Part shown: positions 1 through 8,271 of the stretch, in pieces
Layout: every line of letters starts with the position of its first letter
Numbering within the stretch: the stretch's first letter is position 1
Assembly (NCBI GenBank): GCA_017794825.1
Contig: CP051237.1
Coordinates: forward strand, 5,939,342-6,003,341
DNA length: 64,000 nucleotides
From: Pararhizobium sp.
GTDB taxonomy: Bacteria > Pseudomonadota > Alphaproteobacteria > Rhizobiales > Rhizobiaceae
Reading direction: 5' to 3'
Translations under genes and position numbers: made by a program
The notes under the pieces: generated by a model
Seen by the model: the letters and a program-made list of their open reading frames with translations, nothing else
The model's database searches: none
Told to the model about the DNA's origin: nothing

Positions 1-1779
1 TCGGTTCCCGAACCGCATGATCTGAATGACAGGGCGCTGCGCGACCGCGCCGTGGCGGCTGCGCGCGGCGATGCGCCGTTCGATCTCCTGATCATCAACG
101 GAAACATTCTCGATTCCGCGACCGGCGAGATCCGCAAGGCCGACGTCGGGATCACAGGTCCGATGATTGCAAGCGTGCACCAGCCTGCAAGCCGGACGGA
201 CGCTGGAGAGGTCATCGACGCCGCCGGGAAGATCCTCACAGCTGGACTGATCGACGCCCATATGCATGTCGAAAGCTCGATGGTCACGCCCGCAACCTAC
301 GCCGAAACGATTTTGCCGCGCGGCGTGACGACAGTCGTCTGGGACCCGCACGAGTTCGGAAACGTCCATGGTCTCGCCGGCGTCGACTGGGCTGTCGAAG
401 CGACGTCCCGCCTGCCGATGCGGTTCATTGTTCTGGCGCCGTCCTGTGTCCCCTCCGCGCCGGGCTTCGAGTACTCGGGCGCGGAGTTCGGGGGCGGCGA
501 AATGGAGGCGATGCTCTCCAACCCCGGTATCGGCGGCGTCGCGGAAGTGATGAACATGGCCGGCGTCGTCAATCGCGACTCGCTGATGACAGATATCGTC
601 CAGGCTGGGCTTGCAAGCGGAAAGCCCGTGTTCGGACATGCGCGCGGCCTGAGCGGACCGGATCTGAACGCCTTCATGGCGGCGGGCGTGACATCCGACC
701 ATGAACTCACATCAGCAGCTGACTTTCTCGAAAAACTCCGCGCGGGACTGACGATCGAGATCCGCGGCTCGCACGATCACCTGCTTCCCGAGATCGTGGA
801 GGCGCTGAACGGAATAGGCCATCTGCCGCCAACCGTGACGCTTTGCACCGATGATATATTTCCTGACGATCTCGAAATGAATGGCGGGCTTGACGATGTG
901 ATCCGCAGGCTCGTCTGCTACGGCATGCCGCCCGTATGGGCGATCCGCGCAGCGACGCTCAACGCGGCGATGCGCCTGGGACGCAACGACCTCGGCCTGA
1001 TCGCCGCCGGTCGACGCGCCGACCTCGTCGCTTTCGACGACCTGCAGTCGTTGAGGGCGGATTTCGTAATCGGCAATGGCGCGGTCGTAGCCCGCAACAA
1101 TCGACTGAATTCTCCGCCGCACAGGATCAAAACCGAACTGCTTGAGAACTCCGTCAAGGCGCCTCAATTCAAACCAGATGATTTCAGACTAAAGGCGAGC
1201 GGCAATCGCGTGCGCGTTGCGACCATCGATCGACCGCGCTTCACGCGCTGGCGCGAGACGGAAGCGGATGTCAGGGATGGCCATGTCGTTCCGCCCGAGG
1301 GCGCAACCCTGATCGGCGTCTGTCATCGTCACGGACGCAAGTCGGCCGAAATGAAAATCGGCTATCTCACGGACTGGGGCGTGTGGAACGGCGCTGTATG
1401 CACGACGGTTTCCCACGACAGCCACAACATCACGGTGTTCGGAGGAAACGAGGCGGACATGGCGCTTGCCGCGAACGCCGTCTGCGCGATGGACGGCGGC
1501 CTTGCCGTTGTCTCAGGAGGCGTGATCCTGGCAAGTCTTCCGCTGCCGCTTTCCGGGCTCGTCAGCGATGCGCCGATGGCCGACGTCAGCGCAGGCTTCG
1601 CCGCGATCAAAAAGGCGATGGATCAGATCGTCGAATGGCGGCCGCCCTATCTTGTCTTCAAGGCCTGTTTCGGCGCGACGCTCGCGTGCAACGCAGGCCC
1701 GCACCAGACCGATCTCGGGCTTTCCGATCTGTCCCGGGACGGGCCGCTCGAAAGCCCGGTCCTCGAAGTCATAGGCTGA
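1..1779 (+). CDS. ade: Adenine deaminase (5' end outside window)
   Basis: Amidohydrolase-superfamily adenine deaminase converting adenine to hypoxanthine and ammonia in purine salvage. The metal-binding motif HMHVESS lies near residue 70 (counting from the GTG at 52), followed by GVTTVVWDPHEFGNVHG, typical of the Ade family; further His/Asp motifs such as SHDSHN follow in the C-terminal half. The frame is open back to base 1 and the upstream codons read LNDRALRDRAV, which resembles the N-terminus of the family, so the real start is probably upstream of the window and the GTG at 52 is internal. It converges on the reverse transcriptase gene. Purine salvage also fits the two phosphoribosyltransferases at 7.5 and 24.3 kb, but no physical link is visible. 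Confidence 0.92.
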   Translation, partial: SVPEPHDLNDRALRDRAVAAARGDAPFDLLIINGNILDSATGEIRKADVGITGPMIASVHQPASRTDAGEVIDAAGKILTAGLIDAHMHVESSMVTPATYAETILPRGVTTVVWDPHEFGNVHGLAGVDWAVEATSRLPMRFIVLAPSCVPSAPGFEYSGAEFGGGEMEAMLSNPGIGGVAEVMNMAGVVNRDSLMTDIVQAGLASGKPVFGHARGLSGPDLNAFMAAGVTSDHELTSAADFLEKLRAGLTIEIRGSHDHLLPEIVEALNGIGHLPPTVTLCTDDIFPDDLEMNGGLDDVIRRLVCYGMPPVWAIRAATLNAAMRLGRNDLGLIAAGRRADLVAFDDLQSLRADFVIGNGAVVARNNRLNSPPHRIKTELLENSVKAPQFKPDDFRLKASGNRVRVATIDRPRFTRWRETEADVRDGHVVPPEGATLIGVCHRHGRKSAEMKIGYLTDWGVWNGAVCTTVSHDSHNITVFGGNEADMALAANAVCAMDGGLAVVSGGVILASLPLPLSGLVSDAPMADVSAGFAAIKKAMDQIVEWRPPYLVFKACFGATLACNAGPHQTDLGLSDLSRDGPLESPVLEVIG

Positions 1780-1795
1780 GTGTTTTCGTGGGAGC

Positions 1796-1893
1796 GGGAG
1801 CGCGTGGTATCAAAGAGCAAAAAAGGAACCGAAAGCCGCAGCCTCTGTGGCTCCACAGGCCGTCTGCCGCGTCGCCGCGGGAAACGCGCTCCC
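1796..1893. repeat. 10-bp inverted repeat enclosing two small hairpins, between ade and the RT gene
   Basis: GGGAGCGCGT at 1796-1805 is matched perfectly by ACGCGCTCCC at 1884-1893. Read on the minus strand, downstream of the reverse transcriptase stop, the interior folds into CCGCG-GCGA-CGCGG (a GNRA-type tetraloop) and CTGTG-GAGC-CACAG, followed by a T6 tract (plus-strand A-run near 1821-1826). It could be a structured RNA tied to the RT, a convergent terminator/decay element for ade and the RT mRNA, or chance. No function is assigned. Confidence 0.45.
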
Positions 1894-1916
1894 TAATAAA
1901 TCCTATCCGACAGCCC

Positions 1917-3251
1917 CTAACGCCGCAAGTTGCGCAATGCGACCAGAGTGACGAGTTCCATCTCCTCGCGAAGGCGCTTTGGCGGTATCTGGCGAAATCC
2001 CAGGTTTCCCGGACGGCCCGTGGCGGCCTGGACGATCTTTCTGGCTATCCTGAAGTCGATATCCTTCAAGTCGCCGCGACTGGAGGCGACCTTGAGCAGG
2101 GTCGCAAGACCGGGAACGGCAAAAGGGCTGTCGACATCCAGCATGACATTGGTTGCAGAGACGAGGCGCCGGGCCCTGTTCAGGGGCGTGTCTCCGGCAA
2201 ATCCCATCGCCAGACCGTCAATCCTGGCGCAGATGCGTTTGACGAAACGCGCCTGCAGATGCGGAGCGGGGCTCAAATCACCATTATAGCCAATCGAAAT
2301 GCCGAGGAAATCGATACGATTGCCGCCCTCATAGGCGGGATCGGCGTCTGACGGCATGCCGTTCCCGCCAAGCGCCACGCGGCGCTCCTTTTCCATCTTT
2401 CTGGAAACCCCAAGGCGGGCGAGAATGGGCTCCAAATCGGCGTCCACCTGTTTCAGCGTCTGCAGATCGGTGTGCGCCAGGATGAAATCGTCATTGTAGC
2501 GCGCATAGAAAAGGCCTTCGACGCCGTTCAGATAGACGTCCATTTCATGAACCGACAGATTGGATGCCAACGGCGTCAGGGGCGTTCCCATGGAAACGCC
2601 ATATGCGCGCGTGAAGGACGAGCCATCCGGATTGCAAATAACCGGCCGCACCAGATCGACAATGAGAGACCAGGTCTGATCGCTTACGCCGCCGCGCGAA
2701 TTTCCGAGATCCGCCACCTGTCTCATTGTCTTCCAGAGCGGCGCCGTTGGCCCCATGGGCAGGGATTCGCCGAACTTGCTGAAATCGGACTTGAGAACGT
2801 GGAGCGCCGGCGGTCTCGGGCCCGCCTGCCTGCGATAGCGGCGGATAAAACTGGAAAATGCAAGCGCTGCGGACAGGTTGCTGTGCCCCGGCAGATAGGA
2901 ATGCACGCCGGGCATTCCAAAGGCGCGCGCATTGCGGGTGAGCAACTGGAAAAGCACTGCGCCGACCACCTGGTCCATGAATACCGGCCGATGCGCGGGA
3001 CGAACCTTGCCGTGGCGCTCCAGAAACCAGAGATCCACCGGGCTCATGCGATAGTCTCCGGCCTTGATAGTTTTCACGATCCGCGCAGCCAGCGCACGGC
3101 GGTCGGTCGCGGCGCGATAGTAGCTCACACCCGACGCTGCGTCTGAAGACGTTCGGCCGCTTTGCACGCGTTTTGCAAAGATTTTCAGAATTTCCGCCTC
3201 GTATACGGAATGATCCCGCAAGCACGCCTCGATATCGACCGGCTCAACCAT
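1917..3251 (-). CDS. Reverse transcriptase, unclassified bacterial type
   Basis: RNA-directed DNA polymerase of 444 residues. Palm motifs appear in order: KVRPAHRPVFMDQ (82-94, motif 2), SDFSKFGES (first catalytic Asp156, motif A), GVSMGTPLTPLASN (218-231, motif B), YNDD (252-255, catalytic Asp pair), EKERRV near 288 (motif D-like Lys) and DFLGISIG (314-321), then about 120 residues of putative thumb. All three catalytic aspartates are present, so it should be active. There is no maturase, HNH or Cas1 domain and no variable/template repeat, which argues against group II intron, CRISPR or DGR origin. Its ATG overlaps the end of the upstream membrane-protein gene by 8 bases, so the two are translationally coupled. 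A relation to the defence-type (retron/Abi/DRT 'unknown group') RTs is inference; subfamily cannot be decided here. Confidence 0.88.
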   Translation of the reverse strand: MVEPVDIEACLRDHSVYEAEILKIFAKRVQSGRTSSDAASGVSYYRAATDRRALAARIVKTIKAGDYRMSPVDLWFLERHGKVRPAHRPVFMDQVVGAVLFQLLTRNARAFGMPGVHSYLPGHSNLSAALAFSSFIRRYRRQAGPRPPALHVLKSDFSKFGESLPMGPTAPLWKTMRQVADLGNSRGGVSDQTWSLIVDLVRPVICNPDGSSFTRAYGVSMGTPLTPLASNLSVHEMDVYLNGVEGLFYARYNDDFILAHTDLQTLKQVDADLEPILARLGVSRKMEKERRVALGGNGMPSDADPAYEGGNRIDFLGISIGYNGDLSPAPHLQARFVKRICARIDGLAMGFAGDTPLNRARRLVSATNVMLDVDSPFAVPGLATLLKVASSRGDLKDIDFRIARKIVQAATGRPGNLGFRQIPPKRLREEMELVTLVALRNLRR

Positions 3252-5322
3252 CGACGCGAACCGCCCGCTCGGTTTCCGCGTCGGCGGCTTTCGCGTCCGC
3301 TTTCACAGCCTCACGCCATTTCTTCAACGCCCCCTCGCCTGATTCCTGCGGCAGCACGAGAAGCAACCGAAGCGCGCCTCCGCTGAAGACAGGCGCAAGC
3401 ACATGATTGTGGATCGTCGTGGCGAGTCTTCCGTCCCTGAAACTTTTCAGCGCGGTCGTCAGCGCAAGCCGTGTTATCCGGGGATCAAGGCGGCTCATGG
3501 ACGCGCCGCCCTCGCCCGTCGCCAGGTCGAGATAGCCGCCGTTTTCGAACTGCGCCTTGAAAAGGACTTTCTGCTCATCGATCGAGCGACGTCCGACATG
3601 GTCCTGCAGATCGGGCCATCGCGACAGCAGCGCGGACGCCGCCGCACGACCATCGGCAAAAACCGGGTCGCCGTGACGCGCCGCGCTCGCCGCGCCGCCC
3701 GACATCACGGAAAGGTCGATATCCATGTCACGCGCGGTCTCGCAATCCGGCAGAAAGAACAGGAGAGCGCCCTGATTTCGAAACGTATAGTGACCGTATT
3801 CGGAAAGCCGGGCGCGAACAGCGCTGATTACCTGGCGGCGCTGCGTCTCCGGCACGCGCGGCGCGAACCGCAATTCGCCGACGAACACAGGTTTGTCCGT
3901 ATCCCGCAGCGTTTCGAACCATTCAGCCAAATCAAGCTGCACAGGCAGGCGCTGTTTGCGATTTCTGAAGTGATGCAGATTGATGAGAGCCACCAGCACG
4001 ACGATCATGACGGCTGTGACTTCCAGCAGATCCGACGCCGGTTGCGGATCGAGCCAGACCAGCCACAACCCGAAGACAAAGAGGCCGACGCTGCCGACAA
4101 CCGAGAAAAGATGACCGTCCGCAAACATCCGGAACTGGTAGACGCCGATAAGGGAGCGAAGCAGGAACAGCGGGAGCATAGACAGCAGCAGCGTCCAGGA
4201 GAAATCATTCATCTGCAGCAGGCCGAGCGAGAAGCCCAGAAGCCAGAACCAGGTCGCAATCAGCGGCGCGGTAAGCAAGATGCGTTTGAAGAATGAGAGC
4301 CGCAACTCCCGATATTCCTTTATCCGGCGCAGCCTTACCAGATCGAAATAGAAAACCCTGGCCCAGTCGTAACTGCCGGTGAACGCCGGAAGCAGCAGAT
4401 AGAAAAAGGCGAAGCTGTTGATGATGTGCCAGGCCGGATCAGCGGCGGTAAAGTCGATCGCGCGCGCGTTTCCCGACACGAACCCGAGGAGAACCAGCGC
4501 GAAGATCGCATCGAGCTGAAGACACAGCCCCGCGACCAGAGAAAGCGCCGCCCGACCCGCGGGCATGGTTTTGAGGAACGTCGAAAAGCCATCGAGCTTC
4601 AGGGCTGACCCGAGCGAGCGCCCGGACAATTCGTACACCCTCAGCGTATAGCGCAGGCCAAGCAGGGTTGCGGCCACCGACGAGGCGAGGATGGACAGGA
4701 TCAGCGCCGCGGCGGGCAATATGGCGTATCCGATCGCAAGAATGGCGATCTGGATGGCAAGGGGCGCGAAAATCGACCAGCTTGGGCGGAATATCCGCCG
4801 CGTGGCGTACATGCCCGCATGTATCGTCTTGGCCGGCAGTTTGGCGACCGTTTCCAGGATGATGAAGAAACCGTAGATCCCGACGACAACGCCGCCGCCC
4901 GATGACAACACATTGCCGACGATCAGGACGGTCGCCGTGACCAGGATCGCCGCCGCAACCAATGCCGACAGGACGAGCCAGTCGCCAACTATCCGATCTC
5001 TTTCCTGCGACCTGCCTTCTTCCGTCAGATCGCGCAGGCGCTCGCGCATGACTTCCAGCAGCCCCCACCAGGCCCCCTCGACGAGAAGAGAACCGACCCG
5101 GAGCGACAGCACGATGAAGGCGTCGATGTGACCGAGAACCCGGTAGACGAGCAGAAATTCCGCCGCCCGGACTACGAACATCAAAGTGTCGAGTATGATG
5201 ATATTGCGCAAGCGATACCGGAAATAGCGCCCCATCGAACCAGTCACGGCGCACTGGAAGAAGGAAACCAGCCTGTCTTCGCTTTTCGCCGCGCGCTCGA
5301 ACCATTGGTCGATGCGCCTCAT
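3244..5322 (-). CDS. Large polytopic membrane protein coupled to the RT
   Basis: 692 residues: about 11-12 hydrophobic segments over residues 30-450 (for example IAILAIGYAILPAAALILSI and TLLLSMLPLFLLRSLIGVY), then a soluble cytoplasmic-looking tail of about 220 residues with no catalytic motif I recognise. The membrane half resembles the general layout of polysaccharide-flippase/MATE-like (MOP) proteins, but I see no diagnostic motif. It is the first large gene of a two-gene operon with the RT, which starts inside its last codons. Its own ATG lacks a strong ribosome-binding site and overlaps the stop of a 10-codon leader ORF (5319-5351), suggesting coupled translation. Possible role as membrane effector or anchor for the RT is inference. 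Confidence 0.75.
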   Translation of the reverse strand: MRRIDQWFERAAKSEDRLVSFFQCAVTGSMGRYFRYRLRNIIILDTLMFVVRAAEFLLVYRVLGHIDAFIVLSLRVGSLLVEGAWWGLLEVMRERLRDLTEEGRSQERDRIVGDWLVLSALVAAAILVTATVLIVGNVLSSGGGVVVGIYGFFIILETVAKLPAKTIHAGMYATRRIFRPSWSIFAPLAIQIAILAIGYAILPAAALILSILASSVAATLLGLRYTLRVYELSGRSLGSALKLDGFSTFLKTMPAGRAALSLVAGLCLQLDAIFALVLLGFVSGNARAIDFTAADPAWHIINSFAFFYLLLPAFTGSYDWARVFYFDLVRLRRIKEYRELRLSFFKRILLTAPLIATWFWLLGFSLGLLQMNDFSWTLLLSMLPLFLLRSLIGVYQFRMFADGHLFSVVGSVGLFVFGLWLVWLDPQPASDLLEVTAVMIVVLVALINLHHFRNRKQRLPVQLDLAEWFETLRDTDKPVFVGELRFAPRVPETQRRQVISAVRARLSEYGHYTFRNQGALLFFLPDCETARDMDIDLSVMSGGAASAARHGDPVFADGRAAASALLSRWPDLQDHVGRRSIDEQKVLFKAQFENGGYLDLATGEGGASMSRLDPRITRLALTTALKSFRDGRLATTIHNHVLAPVFSGGALRLLLVLPQESGEGALKKWREAVKADAKAADAETERAVRVDG

Positions 5323-5351
5323 AGGCTGTCTCGCAATTCCGGGTCCCCCAT
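5319..5351 (-). CDS. Putative 10-residue leader ORF coupled to the membrane-protein gene
   Basis: The ORF encodes MGDPELRDSL. Its ATG (5351) sits behind a good ribosome-binding site, AAGGGA, with about 6 bases spacing, and its TGA overlaps the ATG of the 692-residue membrane protein in an ATGA junction. The large gene itself has only a weak GAGACAG upstream. This arrangement suggests the short ORF loads ribosomes for the operon; a regulatory leader function is inference. The same frame also continues upstream, so the short ORF could be the tail of a non-coding shadow. Confidence 0.4.
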   Translation of the reverse strand: MGDPELRDSL

Positions 5352-5483
5352 TTTGATCCCTTTTAACACCTGGTCGCGGCGCAAAGGAAGCAATACGATT
5401 TCATGCCCGAACAGCGCCGGGCTTGTTGTATTTCGGAGCGTCGCCGGTAGTATCGACCATCGCAACCAAGCGGAGACACGGCG

Positions 5484-6281
5484 CTGACACGCCAGGATTT
5501 CACAGTGCTGGGCATATCGGCGGGCCTCCTGACGGTGGCTGCAGCCTGCGTGATCTTCAGCCTTTTCGTCACCGACACGCAATCGAGCGCGAACATGCGC
5601 CGGGCGGAGGAAGCGGCGCTGAGCAAGAACAGCGTGTTCACGTTGAACTGGGGTCCGGCTTTCTGCAAGGTCAATCCGGACAATGAAGGCTGCAGCGACG
5701 GACGCGTCGCCAGGCTGGGCGACCATTCGATCATTCACGGCCTGTGGCCTCAGCCCTACGAGAACAACTATTGCGAGGCGCCGGAAGACGACAAGCTGGC
5801 GGCCGAGCGCGGAGACATCGATCAATTGCCGCCGATCGACATCGCAAAGTCGACGCTTGACCAGCTATTGCCGTATTACTCGCGACAAGAAAACATGGCT
5901 TATGAATGGCTGAAACACGGCACTTGCTCGGGCGTCAGCCAGGAAGAGTATTTCAGGGACATAGAAGATCTGTTCGCGCAGGTCAGCAAGATCCTCGATC
6001 CGGTGTTCCAGAGCGCCGCCGGCGGTGAACTGCAGGCGGACGCCATTCGCAAGCGCCTGGACGCGACGCTTGGAAGTCGCGCCGGGTCGCGCCTGAAGCT
6101 GACATGCGTCAAGGCGCAAGGCGTGTCCGGAGAGGTCATACTGGAAGCGGAGCTCTCCCTTCCGCGCGTCGAGGACCTGCGGCGAGACGGCGCGCTGAAG
6201 CCCTTGAAGGAACTCTTGCTGCACGCGCCGAAAATCGACGGAGGATGTCCGGGAGGCATCGTGGTCGCGTCCAAGGACTGA
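5484..6281 (+). CDS. RNase T2 family ribonuclease, exported
   Basis: Endoribonuclease of the RNase T2/RNase I family cutting RNA through 2',3'-cyclic phosphates, expected in the periplasm. Both active-site segments are present: IIHGLWPQ (CAS I, His78 counted from GTG 5505) and YEWLKHGTC (CAS II, Glu134/His138). A hydrophobic N-terminal stretch (GLLTVAAACVIFSLF) acts as signal peptide or anchor. The start is uncertain. GTG 5505 has no ribosome-binding site, whereas a CTG at 5484 follows CGGAGA by 7 bases and extends the protein to LTRQDFTVLGIS; I used 5484. The gene diverges from the RT operon across about 160 bases. Confidence 0.85.
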   Translation: MTRQDFTVLGISAGLLTVAAACVIFSLFVTDTQSSANMRRAEEAALSKNSVFTLNWGPAFCKVNPDNEGCSDGRVARLGDHSIIHGLWPQPYENNYCEAPEDDKLAAERGDIDQLPPIDIAKSTLDQLLPYYSRQENMAYEWLKHGTCSGVSQEEYFRDIEDLFAQVSKILDPVFQSAAGGELQADAIRKRLDATLGSRAGSRLKLTCVKAQGVSGEVILEAELSLPRVEDLRRDGALKPLKELLLHAPKIDGGCPGGIVVASKD

Positions 6282-6299
6282 CCGGCAAGCGGCGCGGGT

Positions 6300-7466
6300 T
6301 CAGGCCGGGAGGCGCCGCTCCACCAACCGAGCCCAGAAGCTTGCGCCGGTGATGATGGCCTCGTCGTTGAAGTCGTACCGGGTGTTGTGGTGCAATGCGC
6401 CGTCTTTCGCAGGCCCGTTGCCGAGCCACACATAGGCGCCAGGAACTTCGCCCGAGAAAAACGCGAAATCGTCGCCGGCGGTGGATGGCGGAAATTCCGT
6501 GCGAACGAAGTCGCAAACATCCCGCGCTGCATCCAGCGCAGTCCCGGCGGCGGTCGCGTCGTTGACCACCGGCGGTATGCGCCTCTGGAAAGCGTAGGAC
6601 GCCTCGACGCCGAAGGCTGTTGAAATGCCCTCAGCCAGCCGGCTGATTTCCTCTTCGAGCTGGTCGCGGACCAGTGGCGTGTAGGCGCGCGCGGTGCCGC
6701 CAACCTTGACGACGTCGGGAATGACGTTCAGCGCTTCCGGATCTCCCGCCTGCACCGAACAGGCGCTGACGACCGCCGGCTGCAGGGGATCGACGACCCG
6801 GCCGACGATCGTCTGGAGCGAGGCAAGGAAATGACCGGCCGCCGTAACGGGATCGCGGCCGAGATGCGGTTTGGCGCCGTGGGTTCCCACCCCAGTAAAT
6901 GTCACACGCCAGCTGTCGGACGACGCCAGTTGCGGACCGGCCACGACGGCCATCTCGTCGACCGCCAGGCCCGGCATGTTGTGCAGGCCGAAGACCGCGT
7001 CGCAGGGAAACCGACGGAACAGGCCCTCGTCGACCATGCGTTTGGCGCCGCCCCTGCCTTCCTCGGCCGGCTGAAAGATGAAATGCACCGTGCCGGAAAA
7101 ATTGCGCGTTTTCGCCAGATGGCGCGCGGCGCCGAGCAGCAGCACCGTGTGCCCGTCGTGACCGCAGGCGTGCATCTTGCCGTCCACCGTCGACTTGTAA
7201 GGCCGGTCCGCTTTTTCCGGCATGGCGAGCGCGTCCATGTCGGCGCGCAAGCCGATTGCGCCGTTGCCTTCGCCGACCTGCAGCGATCCGACGACGCCGG
7301 TTTTGGCGAGCCCGCGATGAACGGTGACGCCGGCCTCCTCCAGAAGGTCGGCGACGATGGCGCTCGTGCGCTCCTCCTCGAAGCCCAGTTCCGGATGGGC
7401 GTGCAAATCCCGTCGCAGATCGATCAGAAACGGCAGGTCATCGCGTATGGCGTCAATCGTCGGCAT
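6300..7466 (-). CDS. M20-family amidohydrolase (hippurate hydrolase / amino-acylase type)
   Basis: Metal-dependent amidohydrolase of 388 residues, about the family norm, hydrolysing N-acyl or amide-linked amino acids. DLHAHPELGFEEERT near residue 20 is the family opening; HACGHDGHT (99-107) supplies metal ligands and the catalytic-site Cys/His; QPAEEGRGGAKRM carries the Glu pair; the insert domain and closing TAGDDFAFFS follow. The exact substrate cannot be read from sequence. It is divergent from the phosphoribosyltransferase gene, 72 bases apart, so both may share a control region. Confidence 0.88.
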   Translation of the reverse strand: MPTIDAIRDDLPFLIDLRRDLHAHPELGFEEERTSAIVADLLEEAGVTVHRGLAKTGVVGSLQVGEGNGAIGLRADMDALAMPEKADRPYKSTVDGKMHACGHDGHTVLLLGAARHLAKTRNFSGTVHFIFQPAEEGRGGAKRMVDEGLFRRFPCDAVFGLHNMPGLAVDEMAVVAGPQLASSDSWRVTFTGVGTHGAKPHLGRDPVTAAGHFLASLQTIVGRVVDPLQPAVVSACSVQAGDPEALNVIPDVVKVGGTARAYTPLVRDQLEEEISRLAEGISTAFGVEASYAFQRRIPPVVNDATAAGTALDAARDVCDFVRTEFPPSTAGDDFAFFSGEVPGAYVWLGNGPAKDGALHHNTRYDFNDEAIITGASFWARLVERRLPA

Positions 7467-7538
7467 GTGTCACTCCGTAGGAATAGTCCCGGAATCATAG
7501 TATCGGAAAACAGCGACGAACAGGACCTGGAAGCATTC

Positions 7539-8228
7539 ATGCAAGCGATCGATTTCTGGCAGACCATCGAGCCGCCCGGGACATGGGACGCGTCGCTGCA
7601 GGCGCGGTTCGACGACCTCTATCCGGCGTCGCTGCCCGACGGACGCCAGATCGCCTTGCCTGTGCGCGAGCGTTCTGGCGGACAAGAGGCCCTGCCTTCG
7701 CTGATCCTGAACCAGGCCAGCTTTGCAGTGGTGGATGCGCTCGCCGAAGCCCTGGCGGATTTGCTCAGACCCTTCCGACCGGAGGTCATCGTCGGATTGC
7801 CGACGCTGGGTCTGACGCTTGCCGCCGAAACGGCGCGCAAACTCGGCCACCATCGCTACGCGCCGCTCGGCGTCTCCAAAAAGTTCTGGTACGACATCGC
7901 GCTCTCCGTTCCCTTGAACTCGATCACCAGCCCGGAGCAGGAAAAACGGCTCTATGTCGATCCACGGATGCTGCCGCTCTTGAGGGAAAAGCGTATCGTG
8001 CTCGTCGACGATGTGATCAGCACGGGCGCATCGATGGCGGCCGGCTACAGCCTTCTGGAAAAATGCGTGGGCGAACCGGTCGTTCTGGCGACGGCGATGC
8101 TGCAGACCCGTCGATGGGAGGCCCATCTGGACTCCGTCCGACCAGGGCTATCCGGGAAGGTCTTTGGCGTGTTCGAGGTTCCCCGGCTGGTTCCCGATGG
8201 CGACGGCCGGTGGATGGCGGACGTCTGA
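7539..8228 (+). CDS. Phosphoribosyltransferase-fold protein (paralogue of the one at 24.3 kb)
   Basis: 229 residues with a type-I phosphoribosyltransferase PRPP loop, VDDVISTGAS (156-165), preceded by VLVDD strand residues. ATG 7539 is chosen because the long upstream extension of this frame lies antisense to the amidohydrolase. It shares an unusual pattern with the protein at 24271: PEVIVGLPTLG, a SITSPEQEKRL-like segment, DxRxxPLL just before the PRPP loop, and a TRRW/ARDW motif after it. Expected to bind PRPP and a nucleobase, likely a purine; the base is not determined. Ends in a bidirectional terminator shared with the peroxiredoxin gene. Confidence 0.78.
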   Translation: MQAIDFWQTIEPPGTWDASLQARFDDLYPASLPDGRQIALPVRERSGGQEALPSLILNQASFAVVDALAEALADLLRPFRPEVIVGLPTLGLTLAAETARKLGHHRYAPLGVSKKFWYDIALSVPLNSITSPEQEKRLYVDPRMLPLLREKRIVLVDDVISTGASMAAGYSLLEKCVGEPVVLATAMLQTRRWEAHLDSVRPGLSGKVFGVFEVPRLVPDGDGRWMADV

Positions 8229-8233
8229 ATGAA

Positions 8234-8261
8234 AAGGGCGACGCCGATTGGCGCCGCCCTT
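8234..8261. terminator. Bidirectional terminator hairpin
   Basis: AAGGGCG-a-CGCC-GATT-GGCG-c-CGCCCTT forms 7+4 base pairs with one A/C mismatch. It lies between the convergent phosphoribosyltransferase and peroxiredoxin genes. A short A-run precedes it on the plus strand, giving a U-rich tail for the minus-strand transcript. Confidence 0.6.
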
Positions 8262-8271
8262 CATGACCCGA

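Noticed and set aside
1917..3251. RT as part of a diversity-generating retroelement or group II intron
   Set aside because: No template/variable repeat pair, no Avd-like gene, motif B is GVSMGTPLTP rather than the DGR type, and no maturase or endonuclease domain.
6831..7538. Long upstream extension of the phosphoribosyltransferase frame
   Set aside because: It is antisense to the M20 amidohydrolase and not phosphoribosyltransferase-like; the conserved protein starts at ATG 7539.
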